A stretch of DNA of 64,000 nucleotides from Paenibacillus castaneae (GCF_002884445.1 NZ_KZ614144.1:2837551-2901550); one strand, 5' to 3'. Counted from the first letter of the stretch, positions 35,165 through 44,088 are shown. The notes: a model not told the origin generated them from the letters alone. Program-made: numbers and translations.

Positions 35165-35980
35165 ATGTTAGAAAATCTTGTTCAGAATGATCCTGTTTTT
35201 GGAGGAAAACCGTTTCTAAGCAATGAAGTTCAGTACAATTTAGTACATCGTATTACAGAATCAGAGCATTCATTATGTCTAAAAACACCCGATGGCCAAA
35301 TGATTTTTACTCAAACGCCCGGACACAACGGCTGGTTGTGGATTTCAAAGGAAGTGAATGTCGACGAAGAGAAAGCTATGATGAAGGAATTAATCGATCA
35401 TTTGAAAGATCATCGTTTATCTGGAGTAACTGGTGATATTGAAACCGCCAAAAAATTTGCACAAGATTATTCAAAGATAAATAACCTCCATTATGATACC
35501 AAAATGAATATGGAATCTTATTTTTGTCCTATCGTTAAAAAACCTACGAATGTTAGAGGGGAAATACAACGAGCTATGAGTCGGGACATTGAAATAGTAG
35601 CTCAGTTTATGGCCGGATTCTCAGAAGGAGCATATGGCATTTCAGTTGATCCAAAAAGTCAAAGACCAGCTGCTATGGAGGCAATTGATGCAGGCAACCT
35701 ATACCTTTGGATTGTAGATGGATTTCCTGTATCGATGGCTAACATTGCACACCGTTCACCAAGACATGGACGAATCAATGCTGTATTTACACCGCCATCG
35801 ATGAGAAAGAAGGGGTATGCAAGTGCAATTGTGGCTGAATTATGCTTGCTGCTAGAGCGTGAGCATTTGATACCTATGTTGTATGCGGATTTAACAAATC
35901 CGGATTCCAATAAGGTCTATAAAAATATTGGATTTGTGGAGGGCGGGCAAATCATGGACATCAGATTTTCTGCTTTATGA
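35165..35980 (+). CDS. GNAT-family N-acetyltransferase under T-box control
   Basis: A 271-residue protein from the ATG at 35165 (GAGGAGG upstream), directly after a T-box terminator. The N-terminal half (about 1-130) is a substrate or dimerisation domain as in Eis/RimI-like two-part acetyltransferases. The C-terminal GNAT domain has NAVFTPPSMRKKGYASAIVA as the acetyl-CoA pyrophosphate loop and LYADLTNPDSNKVYKNIGF as motif B. T-box control of an acetyltransferase implies induction when an aminoacyl-tRNA runs low, for example during synthetase inhibition. A detoxifying role against such an inhibitor is inference. Confidence 0.88.
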   Translation: MLENLVQNDPVFGGKPFLSNEVQYNLVHRITESEHSLCLKTPDGQMIFTQTPGHNGWLWISKEVNVDEEKAMMKELIDHLKDHRLSGVTGDIETAKKFAQDYSKINNLHYDTKMNMESYFCPIVKKPTNVRGEIQRAMSRDIEIVAQFMAGFSEGAYGISVDPKSQRPAAMEAIDAGNLYLWIVDGFPVSMANIAHRSPRHGRINAVFTPPSMRKKGYASAIVAELCLLLEREHLIPMLYADLTNPDSNKVYKNIGFVEGGQIMDIRFSAL

Positions 35981-36019
35981 TTGGTCCATGACTTAATGAA
36001 ATTAAACAATTGACCATAA

Positions 36020-36048
36020 TTGACAAAATACTTTATGTGTAATATTCT
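36020..36048 (+). promoter_or_regulatory. Sigma-A promoter of the trpS T-box unit
   Basis: TTGACA (36020-36025) and TATTCT (36043-36048) with a 17-bp spacer. It shows that trpS has its own transcript rather than relying on the GNAT promoter. Confidence 0.65.
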
Positions 36049-36054
36049 TACAAC

Positions 36055-36327
36055 AAATAACATTCGTGCGATGATGAAGAGAGTAAACATAAGGGATTCT
36101 CAGAGAGCTGATGGTTGGTGCGAATCAGTGTAGAAATTATGTTGAATTGGGCTTCTGAGCATCCAGACCGAAAATGATTTTGTAGGCTCTGGCGAAAGTC
36201 TCATCGTTACAAGAGACACGTATTAAAACCTAGTTTAGATACGTTAAAGTGAGTCCGTCTGAAACGGGCTAATGAAGGTGGTACCACGGGGTTTCCCGTC
36301 CTTATACAGGACGAGAAACCTCTTTTT
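36055..36327 (+). ncRNA. T-box leader of trpS; specifier UGG (Trp)
   Basis: Stem I shows AGAGAG, GGTTGGTGCGAATCAG and the specifier loop TTGAATTGGG before the closing CTTC (paired with GAAG at the base). TGG at 36148-36150 is the specifier and matches the downstream gene. The T-box core AAGGTGGTACCACGGG is at 36275-36290, and the terminator (GGTTTC-CCGTCCT with AGGACG-AGAAACC) has a T-run to 36327. Uncharged tRNA-Trp is expected to stabilise the antiterminator and turn on trpS. Confidence 0.95.
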
Positions 36328-36352
36328 ATTTTATAAATGAGGAGTGTTAGTG

Positions 36353-37354
36353 ATGGCAAATAAAATTGTTTTAACCGGCATTAAACCGACGGGAAAGGTT
36401 CACATCGGTAATTATATCGGTGCAATAAAACCGGCGCTGCAACTCGCTAACCATACTGATTACACATCGCTTTATTTTATAGCAGATTATCACGGATTAA
36501 CATTTATTCAGGATCGAAATGAGTTTAATCAGTTATCATATGGAATTGCTGCTACTTGGTTGGCTTTGGGTTTAGACCCAGAGAAAGTTGTCTTTTATAG
36601 ACAATCAGATGTGCCTGAGATTTTTGAATTGAGCTGGATTTTATCTTGTACAGCCTCCAAAGGACTAATGAATCGTGCCCATGCCTATAAGGCTATCAGA
36701 GACATGAATGAACAAAGCGAAATAGATCCCGATACAGGAGTAAATATGGGGTTATTTACATACCCAATACTAATGGCTGCAGATATTCTTCTCTTTCAGT
36801 CTGATCTCGTTCCAGTGGGTAAAGATCAAATACAGCATGTTGAAATAGCACGAGATATTGCTGAGAGCTTTAATCGTACATTTGGAGAGGCATTCAAACT
36901 GCCTCATTATTTAGTTGACGATAATACTGCTGTAATTCCAGGTCTCGACGGTAGGAAAATGAGTAAAAGCTACAATAACACGATCCCCTTATTCGAATCG
37001 TCAGATATGTTGTCGAAACTTATTAATAAAATAAAAACGGACTCCATTCCTCCAACTGAGCCGAAAAATCCAGATAGCTCAAGTATTTTCACTTTATATT
37101 CGGAGTTTGCGGAACAAGATCAAGTTGCAAGAATGAGAAACAGATTTGAAAGTGGAATTAGCTGGGGAGAGGCGAAGAATGAATTATTTCAGGTAATGAA
37201 TTCATTCTTGGAGCGACCTCGCAATAAATATGATGAGCTCCTTGCCAATCCAGAACAAATTGATGCTATTCTTTCCCATGGAGCTCAGAAAGCAAGAGCT
37301 ATAGCGGCTCCTTTATTAGAAAAAGTGAAAAAACAAATTGGACGATATGTTTAA
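36353..37354 (+). CDS. trpS: Tryptophanyl-tRNA synthetase (divergent type)
   Basis: A 333-residue class Ic synthetase that charges tRNA-Trp. The HIGH-type motif is KVHIGNYIGA and the KMSKS loop is intact in GLDGRKMSKSYNN. ILMAADILLFQSDLVPVGKDQ is the tryptophan/ATP pocket segment. ATG 36353 is chosen 8 bases after GAGGAG. The sequence differs from the usual Bacillus TrpRS: it has the SCTASKGLMNRAHAYKA segment of a second TrpRS clade better known in other bacteria. It is therefore plausibly an auxiliary synthetase; whether the genome has another trpS cannot be seen here. Confidence 0.95.
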   Translation: MANKIVLTGIKPTGKVHIGNYIGAIKPALQLANHTDYTSLYFIADYHGLTFIQDRNEFNQLSYGIAATWLALGLDPEKVVFYRQSDVPEIFELSWILSCTASKGLMNRAHAYKAIRDMNEQSEIDPDTGVNMGLFTYPILMAADILLFQSDLVPVGKDQIQHVEIARDIAESFNRTFGEAFKLPHYLVDDNTAVIPGLDGRKMSKSYNNTIPLFESSDMLSKLINKIKTDSIPPTEPKNPDSSSIFTLYSEFAEQDQVARMRNRFESGISWGEAKNELFQVMNSFLERPRNKYDELLANPEQIDAILSHGAQKARAIAAPLLEKVKKQIGRYV

Positions 37355-37538
37355 GAAATTTTTAATGAAAATGGTTAGTTTAATGATTATGGCAGGAAAA
37401 AGAAGGGGTTTTTCTAAATCCTTCCGAATACAATTGGAAACGAAATCATGATTCATTTCGTTGCTCAGAGCCATCAAAAGGTCAAGCGTGCAATAATTTG
37501 AACGGTCGTGTTCCAATTTGAGAATGGAGTGTGATGAG

Positions 37539-37970
37539 ATGGAAAAAATGGAGTTAAAAAATGCATTAGAAACAAAGTATCCACATAAACAGGCTTTGTT
37601 GAAACGAATTGAATGCGTCTACATCCCAGTAACAAATGCTGAGACGGCAAAAGAGTTTTTTATGAAACATGGATTAATTACGTTATCACCCAAAGGGAAT
37701 GTGAAGCTTGCTTCTGGACAAGGTATATATTTCTTGGAGACAAGAGAAAAACAATCTTCGAATTTTGTGACACATGATTGGGATGAGAATAATGAAGAAC
37801 ATGAAATGGAAGCCATTTGTTTTGAAGTGAACCAAATAAATGAGCTTTATAGGCAAATGAAGGATAGTGGTGCAAGGGTATCCGAGCTTAAGGATAGTGG
37901 CAGCTGTGGAGGATCATTTTATTTTTTTGATCCAGATGGAAATAAGTATACGGCATGGCAAAACGTATAA
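37539..37970 (+). CDS. VOC-family protein
   Basis: A 143-residue VOC protein. ATG 37539 follows a GGAG site; the in-frame TTG at 37518 lies before that site. KRIECVYIPVTNAETAKEFF starts the fold, and GGSFYFFDPDGNKYTAWQ ends it. Architecture and ending resemble the VOC protein at 21050, suggesting distant paralogy. Substrate unknown. Confidence 0.83.
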   Translation: MEKMELKNALETKYPHKQALLKRIECVYIPVTNAETAKEFFMKHGLITLSPKGNVKLASGQGIYFLETREKQSSNFVTHDWDENNEEHEMEAICFEVNQINELYRQMKDSGARVSELKDSGSCGGSFYFFDPDGNKYTAWQNV

Positions 37971-38038
37971 CATGTATTAAATGATACTTCACATTTATCC
38001 GAATTGTGCTCAGGATAAGTGGGAGGAGGGGATTATGC

Positions 38039-38698
38039 ATGCATACTGCTTATTCGGAGTTATTGATAAGCCAGTTGACAGGTAACTTAAGTGAAGATGT
38101 TTCTAATTTCTTATCCAGAAATGGCTGTGAACAGACCGCTCTTCATAGCTTGAAGGTTGGGGGTGCAGCGAAGAGAATTGCAATAACGTTTGGTGCTGAC
38201 CCTATTGAAGCTGAGTATGCGGGTTATTTACACGATATTAGTGCTGTCTTTCCGAATGAAATTAGAATTTCTATTGCTCGTCAGCTAGGAATTGAAATTT
38301 TACAAGAAGAAGAAATATTTCCGATGATCATTCATCAAAAAATATCACAAAGTATGGCTCGGGATTTATTTAATATCAAAAATGACGCCATTTTGAACGC
38401 AATAGGCTGTCATACAACATTGAGGAAGAACTCAACGCTTCTGGATAAAGTTTTATTCGTTGCTGATAAAATAGAATGGGACCAACATGGAATTCCTCCC
38501 TACATCAAAGAAATAACGGAGGCTCTTGAGAAATCTATAGAAATTGCCTCTTATTCCTATATTAATTATCTTTGGCAGAAACGCGAAACATTAAGAGTGA
38601 TACATCCATGGTTAAGAGATGCCTATTATGAATTAACTAATGAAGAGATCGACAAAGTAGGAGGCGGAATCATTGAAAACCATTCAAAAGATGTTTGA
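38039..38698 (+). CDS. HD-domain phosphohydrolase, YqeK family
   Basis: A 219-residue HD-domain protein with a strong GGGAGGAGGGG site. Metal ligands follow the YqeK pattern: HSLKVGGAAKRIA, then YAGYLHDISAVFP (the HD), IIHQKISQSMARDLF, AIGCHTTLR and DKVLFVADKIEWD. YqeK enzymes hydrolyse diadenosine tetraphosphate symmetrically. This copy is not in the nadD-yqeK-rsfS cluster where the standard gene lies, so it is probably a paralogue. It overlaps the DinB gene that follows. Confidence 0.85.
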   Translation: MHTAYSELLISQLTGNLSEDVSNFLSRNGCEQTALHSLKVGGAAKRIAITFGADPIEAEYAGYLHDISAVFPNEIRISIARQLGIEILQEEEIFPMIIHQKISQSMARDLFNIKNDAILNAIGCHTTLRKNSTLLDKVLFVADKIEWDQHGIPPYIKEITEALEKSIEIASYSYINYLWQKRETLRVIHPWLRDAYYELTNEEIDKVGGGIIENHSKDV

Positions 38699-39119
38699 AC
38701 ATTTATATTGGGCTAATGAACGTATTTTAGAAACATTGCAAAAGAACAACGTTGAGGAGCAGCAGCTGCGTTTATTTACTCATATTTTAAATGCTGAACA
38801 GGTATGGCTAACTAGACTACAAGGAATGGACAGTTCGCAAATGCCCATCTGGTCGGAAGGTGATCTAACAGTCTGTGCAAAACTTATTAAACAAAATGAA
38901 GAAAGCTTCAAGGCATTTCTTACTGAAATAGCAGAAACTGACCTGGATAACTTAATAACATATACAAATAGTACAGGAAATACGTTTACGTCTTCTATAA
39001 GAGATATTTTAACTCATGTAGCGCTTCATGGTCAGTATCATCGAGGACAAATTAACTCGCGACTTCGAGCAGAAGGTTTTGAACCAATTAGCACTGATTA
39101 TATTATTTTTGTAAGATAG
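38673..39119 (+). CDS. DinB-family protein
   Basis: A 148-residue four-helix protein with TTG start behind GGAGGCGG, overlapping the HD gene by 26 bases. It has the DinB plan: FEHLYWANERILETL, a first-ligand HILNAEQVWLTRL, and the C-terminal LTHVALHGQYHRGQI with the paired histidines. Probably a metal-dependent thiol-transferase-like protein. Overlap with the YqeK-like gene implies joint translation. Confidence 0.87.
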   Translation: MKTIQKMFEHLYWANERILETLQKNNVEEQQLRLFTHILNAEQVWLTRLQGMDSSQMPIWSEGDLTVCAKLIKQNEESFKAFLTEIAETDLDNLITYTNSTGNTFTSSIRDILTHVALHGQYHRGQINSRLRAEGFEPISTDYIIFVR

Positions 39120-39166
39120 CGTACAACCATATCCTCACCGAGTCTATAAATCTGAAGGCTATGGCG

Positions 39167-39206
39167 AAGACTAAACCACTCCATTTTCAGGAGTGGCTTT
39201 GTCTTT
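39167..39206 (+). terminator. Rho-independent terminator
   Basis: AAGACTAAACCACTCC pairs with GGAGTGGCTTTGTCTT (one bulge) around an ATTTTCA loop. It follows the HD-DinB pair. Confidence 0.75.
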
Positions 39207-39325
39207 CTAAACTGATGTATTTTTTGAGGTCAAAATGTACTTTGGGTTTAGATAAATTACAGTGACCCGAATCTTTTTTTTGATACTCAACACGTAGAAG
39301 CAGCACTAAAATTCCCCGCTGAATG

Positions 39326-39622
39326 TCAGGAAGGAATATTCATAGCGATCTGAATGTTTTGCAGATCTAACTGAATTTGCTCGTTAACATTGTAAGGGTG
39401 ATATAAGCCTCGTTGCATCATGTAGCTGGTGATCATCTCATGAGTGTCGATGGCTTCCTCAAGCTGTTTAACTAAAATCGTTTTGATTTCAGGAGTGGCA
39501 CATTCTGTGACGGCCATAGCGTAGTTTCTGATCGCGCTTTTGGCGTTAATGAGAAAATCCATTGCAATGACTTCATCCGTTAATGTGTTCATTCCCGTCA
39601 TATGTTCCAAGATTGGGTTCAT
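39326..39622 (-). CDS. CotF-family spore coat protein
   Basis: 98 residues from ATG 39622 with a GGGAG site; the longer open frame upstream has no start support. The segment AMDFLINAKSAIRNYAMAVTECATPEIKTIL is the coat F helical-bundle motif, shared with the protein at 40996. Last gene of a five-gene minus-strand spore-coat cluster. Confidence 0.85.
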   Translation of the reverse strand: MNPILEHMTGMNTLTDEVIAMDFLINAKSAIRNYAMAVTECATPEIKTILVKQLEEAIDTHEMITSYMMQRGLYHPYNVNEQIQLDLQNIQIAMNIPS

Positions 39623-39626
39623 CCTA

Positions 39627-39833
39627 TCAACTCCCTTGCTGTGATTTAGACAGCAGTCCACTGAGTTCTTGAAGCTGCTGCGTGGATAACTGAATGTCAT
39701 GTTTTAATATTTGCTGCAGCTCCGGGTCTGACACTAGAACCTGCATGGTTTTGGATTTCGTCATGCATACCGTTTTGAAAGCGGCTACTTCATGAACCTC
39801 CAGAGTTTCGTGTAAGGCGTATGTCGTATTCAA
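39627..39833 (-). CDS. Small spore-coat-associated protein (CotF partner)
   Basis: 68 residues from the TTG at 39833, selected because AGGAGG lies 8 bases upstream and the resulting N-terminus lines up with the paralogue at 41396. It is a short helical protein (HETLEVHEVAAFKTVCMTKS, then LKHDIQLSTQQLQELSGLL). Paired with a CotF-like gene 4 bases downstream, as its paralogue is. Probably interacts with its CotF partner; function unproven. Confidence 0.75.
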   Translation of the reverse strand: MNTTYALHETLEVHEVAAFKTVCMTKSKTMQVLVSDPELQQILKHDIQLSTQQLQELSGLLSKSQQGS

Positions 39834-39862
39834 TTGGATTTCCTCCTGTATCAAATCATTAA

Positions 39863-40999
39863 TCACGGCTTCAGAATAACTTTGATGCAATCGTCCGTCT
39901 TCGTGTCGAACACCTCATATCCACGTGTCGCTTCACTTAGTGGAATAACATGTGTTACAATATCGCCTGGATTCACTTTGCCTGAAGTGATCAACTCGTA
40001 CATATACGGCATGTAATGAATAACCGGAGCTTGACCGGAACGAATGTTAACGTTGCGCTGCATAATGTCGCCAAGCGGAAATCCATTATAGCGTCCGCCA
40101 TATACCCCTGTGATTTGGATCGTTCCACACTTGCGGACAGCCTGGGATGCAATGACCAAGGGACCCAGTGTTCCCCCTTGCAGTTTCAATCCGCTTGCAA
40201 GAAATTCAAGATCACTCATTTTGCCATCCATTCCGACCGCATCAATCACGACATCGGCTCCGCCTTTGGTGATTTCCTTGAGATGGTTGCCGATATTTTG
40301 CTCTTGCTCGAAATTGACAATTTCCACATTATTCGTACGCTTCGCATGCTGTAATCGATAATCAACATAGTCTACAGCTATGACCCTCTTTGCGCCTTTC
40401 AGCCAGGCAAACTTCTGAGCGAGAAGTCCCACCGGGCCGCAGCCAAGCACGATCACTGTATCTCCGTTCTTCACTCCGGAGTTATCTACGCTCCAAAACG
40501 CCGTCGTCATCGCATCAGCTATCAGACAAAGCTTTTCGTCTGGTTCCTCACAGCTTTCGGGAATTTTGAAGTGGGTAAAATTGGCGAAAGGCACACGCAA
40601 ATATTCGGCTTGTCCGCCAGGATAACCGCCGGTCGTTCCAGAGTATCCAAAGTAAGCACCCATATCCCCGTTCTCGTTCGAATTGTCACATTGGCTTTCC
40701 AGTTGGTTTTTGCAGTAAAAGCAATCTCCACAGGCAATGTTGAACGGGATAATTACCCGGTCGCCTATCTTTAGTTTAGTAACTCCAGGGCCAACCTCTT
40801 CTACGATCCCCATAGGCTCGTGTCCGATAACATAATTTTCCTGAAGATTGGGTATCATCCCGTGAATAAGATGGAGGTCAGATCCGCAAATAGCCGTACT
40901 GGTCATTCTTACGATCATATCGTCAGGCTTCTCAATCTTAGGGTCCGGCACTTCTTTAACGACAACATTCTTAATCCCTTGATACGTTACGGCTTTCAT
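39863..40999 (-). CDS. Zinc-dependent alcohol dehydrogenase, formaldehyde dehydrogenase-like
   Basis: A 378-residue medium-chain dehydrogenase. Catalytic zinc ligands are in [14 protein letters not shown] and IGHEPMG; structural zinc cysteines are in [15 protein letters not shown]; the NAD site is [12 protein letters not shown] with Asp in [10 protein letters not shown]. The long insertion before the nucleotide domain resembles glutathione-independent formaldehyde dehydrogenases. It sits inside a spore-coat operon, overlapping the upstream CotF-like gene by 4 bases, so it is probably expressed with the coat proteins during sporulation. Confidence 0.92.
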   Translation of the reverse strand: MKAVTYQGIKNVVVKEVPDPKIEKPDDMIVRMTSTAICGSDLHLIHGMIPNLQENYVIGHEPMGIVEEVGPGVTKLKIGDRVIIPFNIACGDCFYCKNQLESQCDNSNENGDMGAYFGYSGTTGGYPGGQAEYLRVPFANFTHFKIPESCEEPDEKLCLIADAMTTAFWSVDNSGVKNGDTVIVLGCGPVGLLAQKFAWLKGAKRVIAVDYVDYRLQHAKRTNNVEIVNFEQEQNIGNHLKEITKGGADVVIDAVGMDGKMSDLEFLASGLKLQGGTLGPLVIASQAVRKCGTIQITGVYGGRYNGFPLGDIMQRNVNIRSGQAPVIHYMPYMYELITSGKVNPGDIVTHVIPLSEATRGYEVFDTKTDDCIKVILKP

Positions 41000-41382
41000 G
41001 CATAATTTCCCCCAATGTGTTCATCTGGCGTACGATCGAACATCCCTTTGCGACTTGTATCCTCAGGGAACAAATTCATTTGTCCGATCATGACCGTATT
41101 TTTCGCTGAAAGCTGGTCCAACTGGTACTGTTCATTGAGCTCATAAGGATGAAACCATTTCTTGCGCATCATTAGATCGGAAATTTCCTGGTGCATAGCG
41201 ATTCCTTGCTTTAGTTGATTGCGCAGCAAAGCTCTTGCATCCGGCGAAGCCGTTTCAGTAAGGGCAATCGCCGTATTTCTTACTCCCTCTTTGGCACGCA
41301 TAAGGAAGTCCATGGCAAAGGTCATATCTGCCATTTCGGGCATATTTAATGCATTTATAGGGTCTAAATAATCGTTATTCAT
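40996..41382 (-). CDS. CotF-family spore coat protein
   Basis: 128 residues with a GGGGAAAA-type site. [33 protein letters not shown] is the coat F motif, aligning with the 39326 protein but with an extra C-terminal tail (about 25 residues, [14 protein letters not shown]). Its last codons overlap the dehydrogenase start, indicating coupled translation. Confidence 0.87.
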   Translation of the reverse strand: MNNDYLDPINALNMPEMADMTFAMDFLMRAKEGVRNTAIALTETASPDARALLRNQLKQGIAMHQEISDLMMRKKWFHPYELNEQYQLDQLSAKNTVMIGQMNLFPEDTSRKGMFDRTPDEHIGGNYA

Positions 41383-41395
41383 TTGATTTTCCCCT

Positions 41396-41641
41396 TTAGT
41401 TTAAGATAGGAGTGGGACGATTTTGAAGGAGAGGAGCTTGGAAAGGTGCCCTTGCATAAATGGCTTGCAAATCAGCGATAGCTTGGATGGATTGCACGAC
41501 ATCTTTTTGCATTAAATTTTTGAGCTCTTGGTCAAACACGATACCTTGCATAAGTTTTGATTTAGCTAAACAGAGCGTTTTAAAATTAAGCGCTTCGTGA
41601 AGCTCCATTGATTCATGCGGGGCTAAGGTTTGTGTATGCAT
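41396..41641 (-). CDS. Small spore-coat-associated protein, paralogue of 39627
   Basis: 81 residues. It shares the pattern HE..NFKT.CL.KSKLMQ..V.D.EL...M..D...S...I.DL with the 39627 protein. GGAGGTAATT precedes the ATG. First gene of the cluster; the pair (small protein then CotF) occurs twice around the dehydrogenase, suggesting a duplicated module. Confidence 0.78.
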   Translation of the reverse strand: MHTQTLAPHESMELHEALNFKTLCLAKSKLMQGIVFDQELKNLMQKDVVQSIQAIADLQAIYARAPFQAPLLQNRPTPILN

Positions 41642-41716
41642 AGTGAAATAATTACCTCCATATTTTTTTCTGAGATAGTTTTTCCTAACCCTTTTGGTTT
41701 ATGCCAAAATCACATG

Positions 41717-41744
41717 ATCCGGAGATAAAGACCTCCGGATTTTC
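41717..41744 (+). terminator. Small hairpin between the coat cluster and the next gene
   Basis: ATCCGGAG (41717-41724) and CTCCGGAT (41733-41740) form a perfect 8-bp stem, with TTTT on the plus side. The orientation does not fit the minus-strand genes well, so its role is unclear. Confidence 0.4.
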
Positions 41745-41806
41745 ATAATGGCGTAATATTTCGAAACCTATAGTAAAATACTGATGGCTGGAGAGGAGCG
41801 GTTCAG

Positions 41807-42082
41807 CTATTGTTGAGTTGGTAGGTTCAACGCATTGGCTGATGTTTGTGCTTGATCTAAAAATTCCTCTGCCTGAGTTATTTGCTTACGCGCATCTTCC
41901 AAAGCTTGAGGGTTTGTTGCTGCTTGACTAACTGATTGGATAGCCTGATCTAAAGCCGTTTGCACTTCAGAAACAGCGTTTTGTGCATGTTGCTCAAGTT
42001 CGTTTCCTCTGGAATGAAGAGCGGCATCCGCAGCTTTTCTTGAATCTTTAGTTGCAAGATCTATTTTGTCATTATTAGGCAA
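41807..42082 (-). CDS. Small Ala/Gln-rich helical protein, unknown
   Basis: 91 residues, strongly hydrophilic and helical, with no Cys or Trp, rich in Ala, Gln, Asn and Asp (LDQAIQSVSQAATNPQALED, ITQAEEFLDQAQTSANAL). GGAGGAGG precedes the ATG. It lies upstream of and in the same direction as the spore-coat cluster. Its composition fits a coiled-coil spore or cytosolic protein. I do not recognise a family. Confidence 0.65.
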   Translation of the reverse strand: MPNNDKIDLATKDSRKAADAALHSRGNELEQHAQNAVSEVQTALDQAIQSVSQAATNPQALEDARKQITQAEEFLDQAQTSANALNLPTQQ

Positions 42083-42363
42083 GGTTATTCCTCCTCCCTT
42101 AATCTCTGTGATGGATTTTAATCCAAATATTATTATGAGAAAGAGATTCTTTTATTATTCCTGAAACGCGGCCAAAGCACAGTCTCTCTAATAAATATTA
42201 GGAAATAAGGGGTTGAAGAGTGATCTCAGTCTTTTTATAATTTAATATTGTTTCCAACTGGAAACGAACTGATCTTAACTGATGAGGGAATTGAGTTTTA
42301 GGTTTTAAGTCAACCGGTATAATGCCGTAAAAAATCAAGTTGCCTTTTCTTTATTATGATTTT

Positions 42364-42404
42364 TTGATATTATTATTGTAACTTATTAAATACGTTTAAT
42401 AAGT
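42364..42404 (+). promoter_or_regulatory. Promoter and perfect 24-base operator of the ROK gene
   Basis: TTGATA (42364-42369) and TAAATA (42387-42392) have a 17-bp spacer. The -10 element lies inside a perfect inverted repeat, ACTTATTAAA-TACG-TTTAATAAGT (42381-42404), 26 bases before the start codon. The rest of 42083-42363 holds no gene that I can see. Confidence 0.7.
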
Positions 42405-42429
42405 GTCGCGCTAAAAGGTGGTGATTACA

Positions 42430-43458
42430 GTGAATGAGTTACTTTCAAATCCAAAAGAGATAAAGCAGGTTATCCTTCGGGGTATACGAGCAGCTCTTCT
42501 AGCACTTGGAAGTGCTACGAAGGTTGAATTAAGTCACAAATTGGGTATTAGCTTCCCCACCATAAGTAAGTTTCTCACCCAAATGGAAAAGGACGGGGAG
42601 CTGCTATTAGTTGGAATCGATGATTCTAGCGGCGGAAGAAGAGCAAAAAGATATGCATACAATCCAGAGTATATGCTGGGTTTAGCTATTTTTTTGGAAA
42701 AGACAGAAACAAACTACACGATTTTTAATTGTCTGGGAGAAGTGAAGGAACAAGGGAATACTTCGAGTGTGTTAATGGATGACGTTAACAGCTTAGCGAA
42801 GCATATTGAAAACATTATTGAAAATTATCCGAAGATCAATTCCTTGTCTATTGGCGTACCGGGTTCGGTCAAAAATGGTCGAATTATTTATATACCAAGC
42901 TATGAGCAGTTTCATGATTTTGATATGAAAGGATACTTCGAAGATCGTTTATCTATTCCTGTCGTTGTAGAAAACGATATGAATGCTGCCGTCCTTGGAT
43001 ATAACGATAATTGGGGAAATAAAGACCAATCATCATCCTTGATCTATCTATACTTAGGCCAAAATGGTCCGGGTGCCGGCATTATGATCAATGGAGATGT
43101 GGTTCGAGGTAGTACGTTTTTCTCTGGGGAGGTTTCATTTGTCCCTCAGTATGATGATAGAAACTTTCTGCAAGCTTTAAACAATGGAAGCGGAACAGCC
43201 AATCTTCGTGAGGAAAGTGAGATTGATGCTATTAGCCGGTTGGTTGCTTCGTTCTCAGCTATAGTGAACCCACACACGATTATCTTTTGTAACGATGAAT
43301 TGACCGAATCAACGATCAACCAAATAGCAGTTAGAAGTGCAGTATATATTCCGGCAGAACATCTTCCAGAACTAATAAAAAGCGACTGGAAACAAGATTA
43401 TTTATATGGATTACAGAAGCTCGGACTTGATCTTATGATCTCTGGAACAAGAATATAG
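42430..43458 (+). CDS. ROK-family transcriptional regulator
   Basis: A 342-residue repressor-type protein; the GTG at 42430 follows AAAGGTGGTG, which rules out the GTG at 42418. The N-terminal winged helix (ATKVELSHKLGISFPTISKF) is followed by a ROK sugar-kinase-like domain (SLSIGVPGSVKNGRI, VVENDMNAAVLG, YLGQNGPGAGIMINGDVVRG). The zinc-binding CxCGxxGCxE motif of active ROK kinases is absent and the middle domain is shortened. It is therefore likely a sensor without kinase activity. A palindrome overlapping its own promoter suggests autorepression. Confidence 0.87.
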   Translation: MNELLSNPKEIKQVILRGIRAALLALGSATKVELSHKLGISFPTISKFLTQMEKDGELLLVGIDDSSGGRRAKRYAYNPEYMLGLAIFLEKTETNYTIFNCLGEVKEQGNTSSVLMDDVNSLAKHIENIIENYPKINSLSIGVPGSVKNGRIIYIPSYEQFHDFDMKGYFEDRLSIPVVVENDMNAAVLGYNDNWGNKDQSSSLIYLYLGQNGPGAGIMINGDVVRGSTFFSGEVSFVPQYDDRNFLQALNNGSGTANLREESEIDAISRLVASFSAIVNPHTIIFCNDELTESTINQIAVRSAVYIPAEHLPELIKSDWKQDYLYGLQKLGLDLMISGTRI

Positions 43459-43515
43459 TATGAATATTAGGTTTCTTATTAAATAAATACAAACAAATAC
43501 TAGGAGTGGTTCGGA

Positions 43516-44085
43516 GTGAAATCAGAAAAAGAGAAAATGATAAATGGAGAGCTTTATCATGCTGGAGACGAGGTTTTAGTAAAGGAGAGACTAAACGCTC
43601 GAAGGCTTACCCGGTTATATAACCAAACACTAGAAACGGAAAATAGCAAAAGAACGGAATTACTTAAAGAATTGTTTGGTTCGACTGGTAACCATTTATT
43701 CGTTGAACCAACATTTCGTTGTGATTATGGCTATAACATTCATGTTGGCGAAAACTTCTATGCTAATTTTGATTGTGTGTTTTTGGATGTTTGTGAAATC
43801 CGGATAGGTGATAATTGCTTCATTGCACCAGGAGTGCACATCTATACGGCGACTCACCCATTAAATGCACAGGAAAGAATAACGGGTGCAGAATTCGGGA
43901 AATCCGTAACAATTGGACATAATGTATGGATAGGCGGGAGAGCCGTCATAAACCCAGGCGTTAAAATAGGCAATAATGTCGTAATCGCTTCCGGAGCAAT
44001 CGTTACCAAAGATGTACCTGATAATGTAGTAGTAGGTGGAAATCCCGCGAAGGTAATAAAACAAATTGAAATATTGATGAAATAA
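43516..44085 (+). CDS. Sugar O-acetyltransferase, maltose/galactoside acetyltransferase type
   Basis: A 189-residue left-handed beta-helix enzyme with hexapeptide repeats. The N-terminal Mac domain is [20 protein letters not shown]. The catalytic His lies in IYTATHPL, and the acetyl-CoA site in [20 protein letters not shown]. The GTG start follows GGAGTGG. It probably transfers acetyl from acetyl-CoA to a sugar 6-OH. It lies 57 bases after the ROK gene in the same direction and may be one of its targets. Confidence 0.92.
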   Translation: MKSEKEKMINGELYHAGDEVLVKERLNARRLTRLYNQTLETENSKRTELLKELFGSTGNHLFVEPTFRCDYGYNIHVGENFYANFDCVFLDVCEIRIGDNCFIAPGVHIYTATHPLNAQERITGAEFGKSVTIGHNVWIGGRAVINPGVKIGNNVVIASGAIVTKDVPDNVVVGGNPAKVIKQIEILMK

Positions 44086-44088
44086 ATT

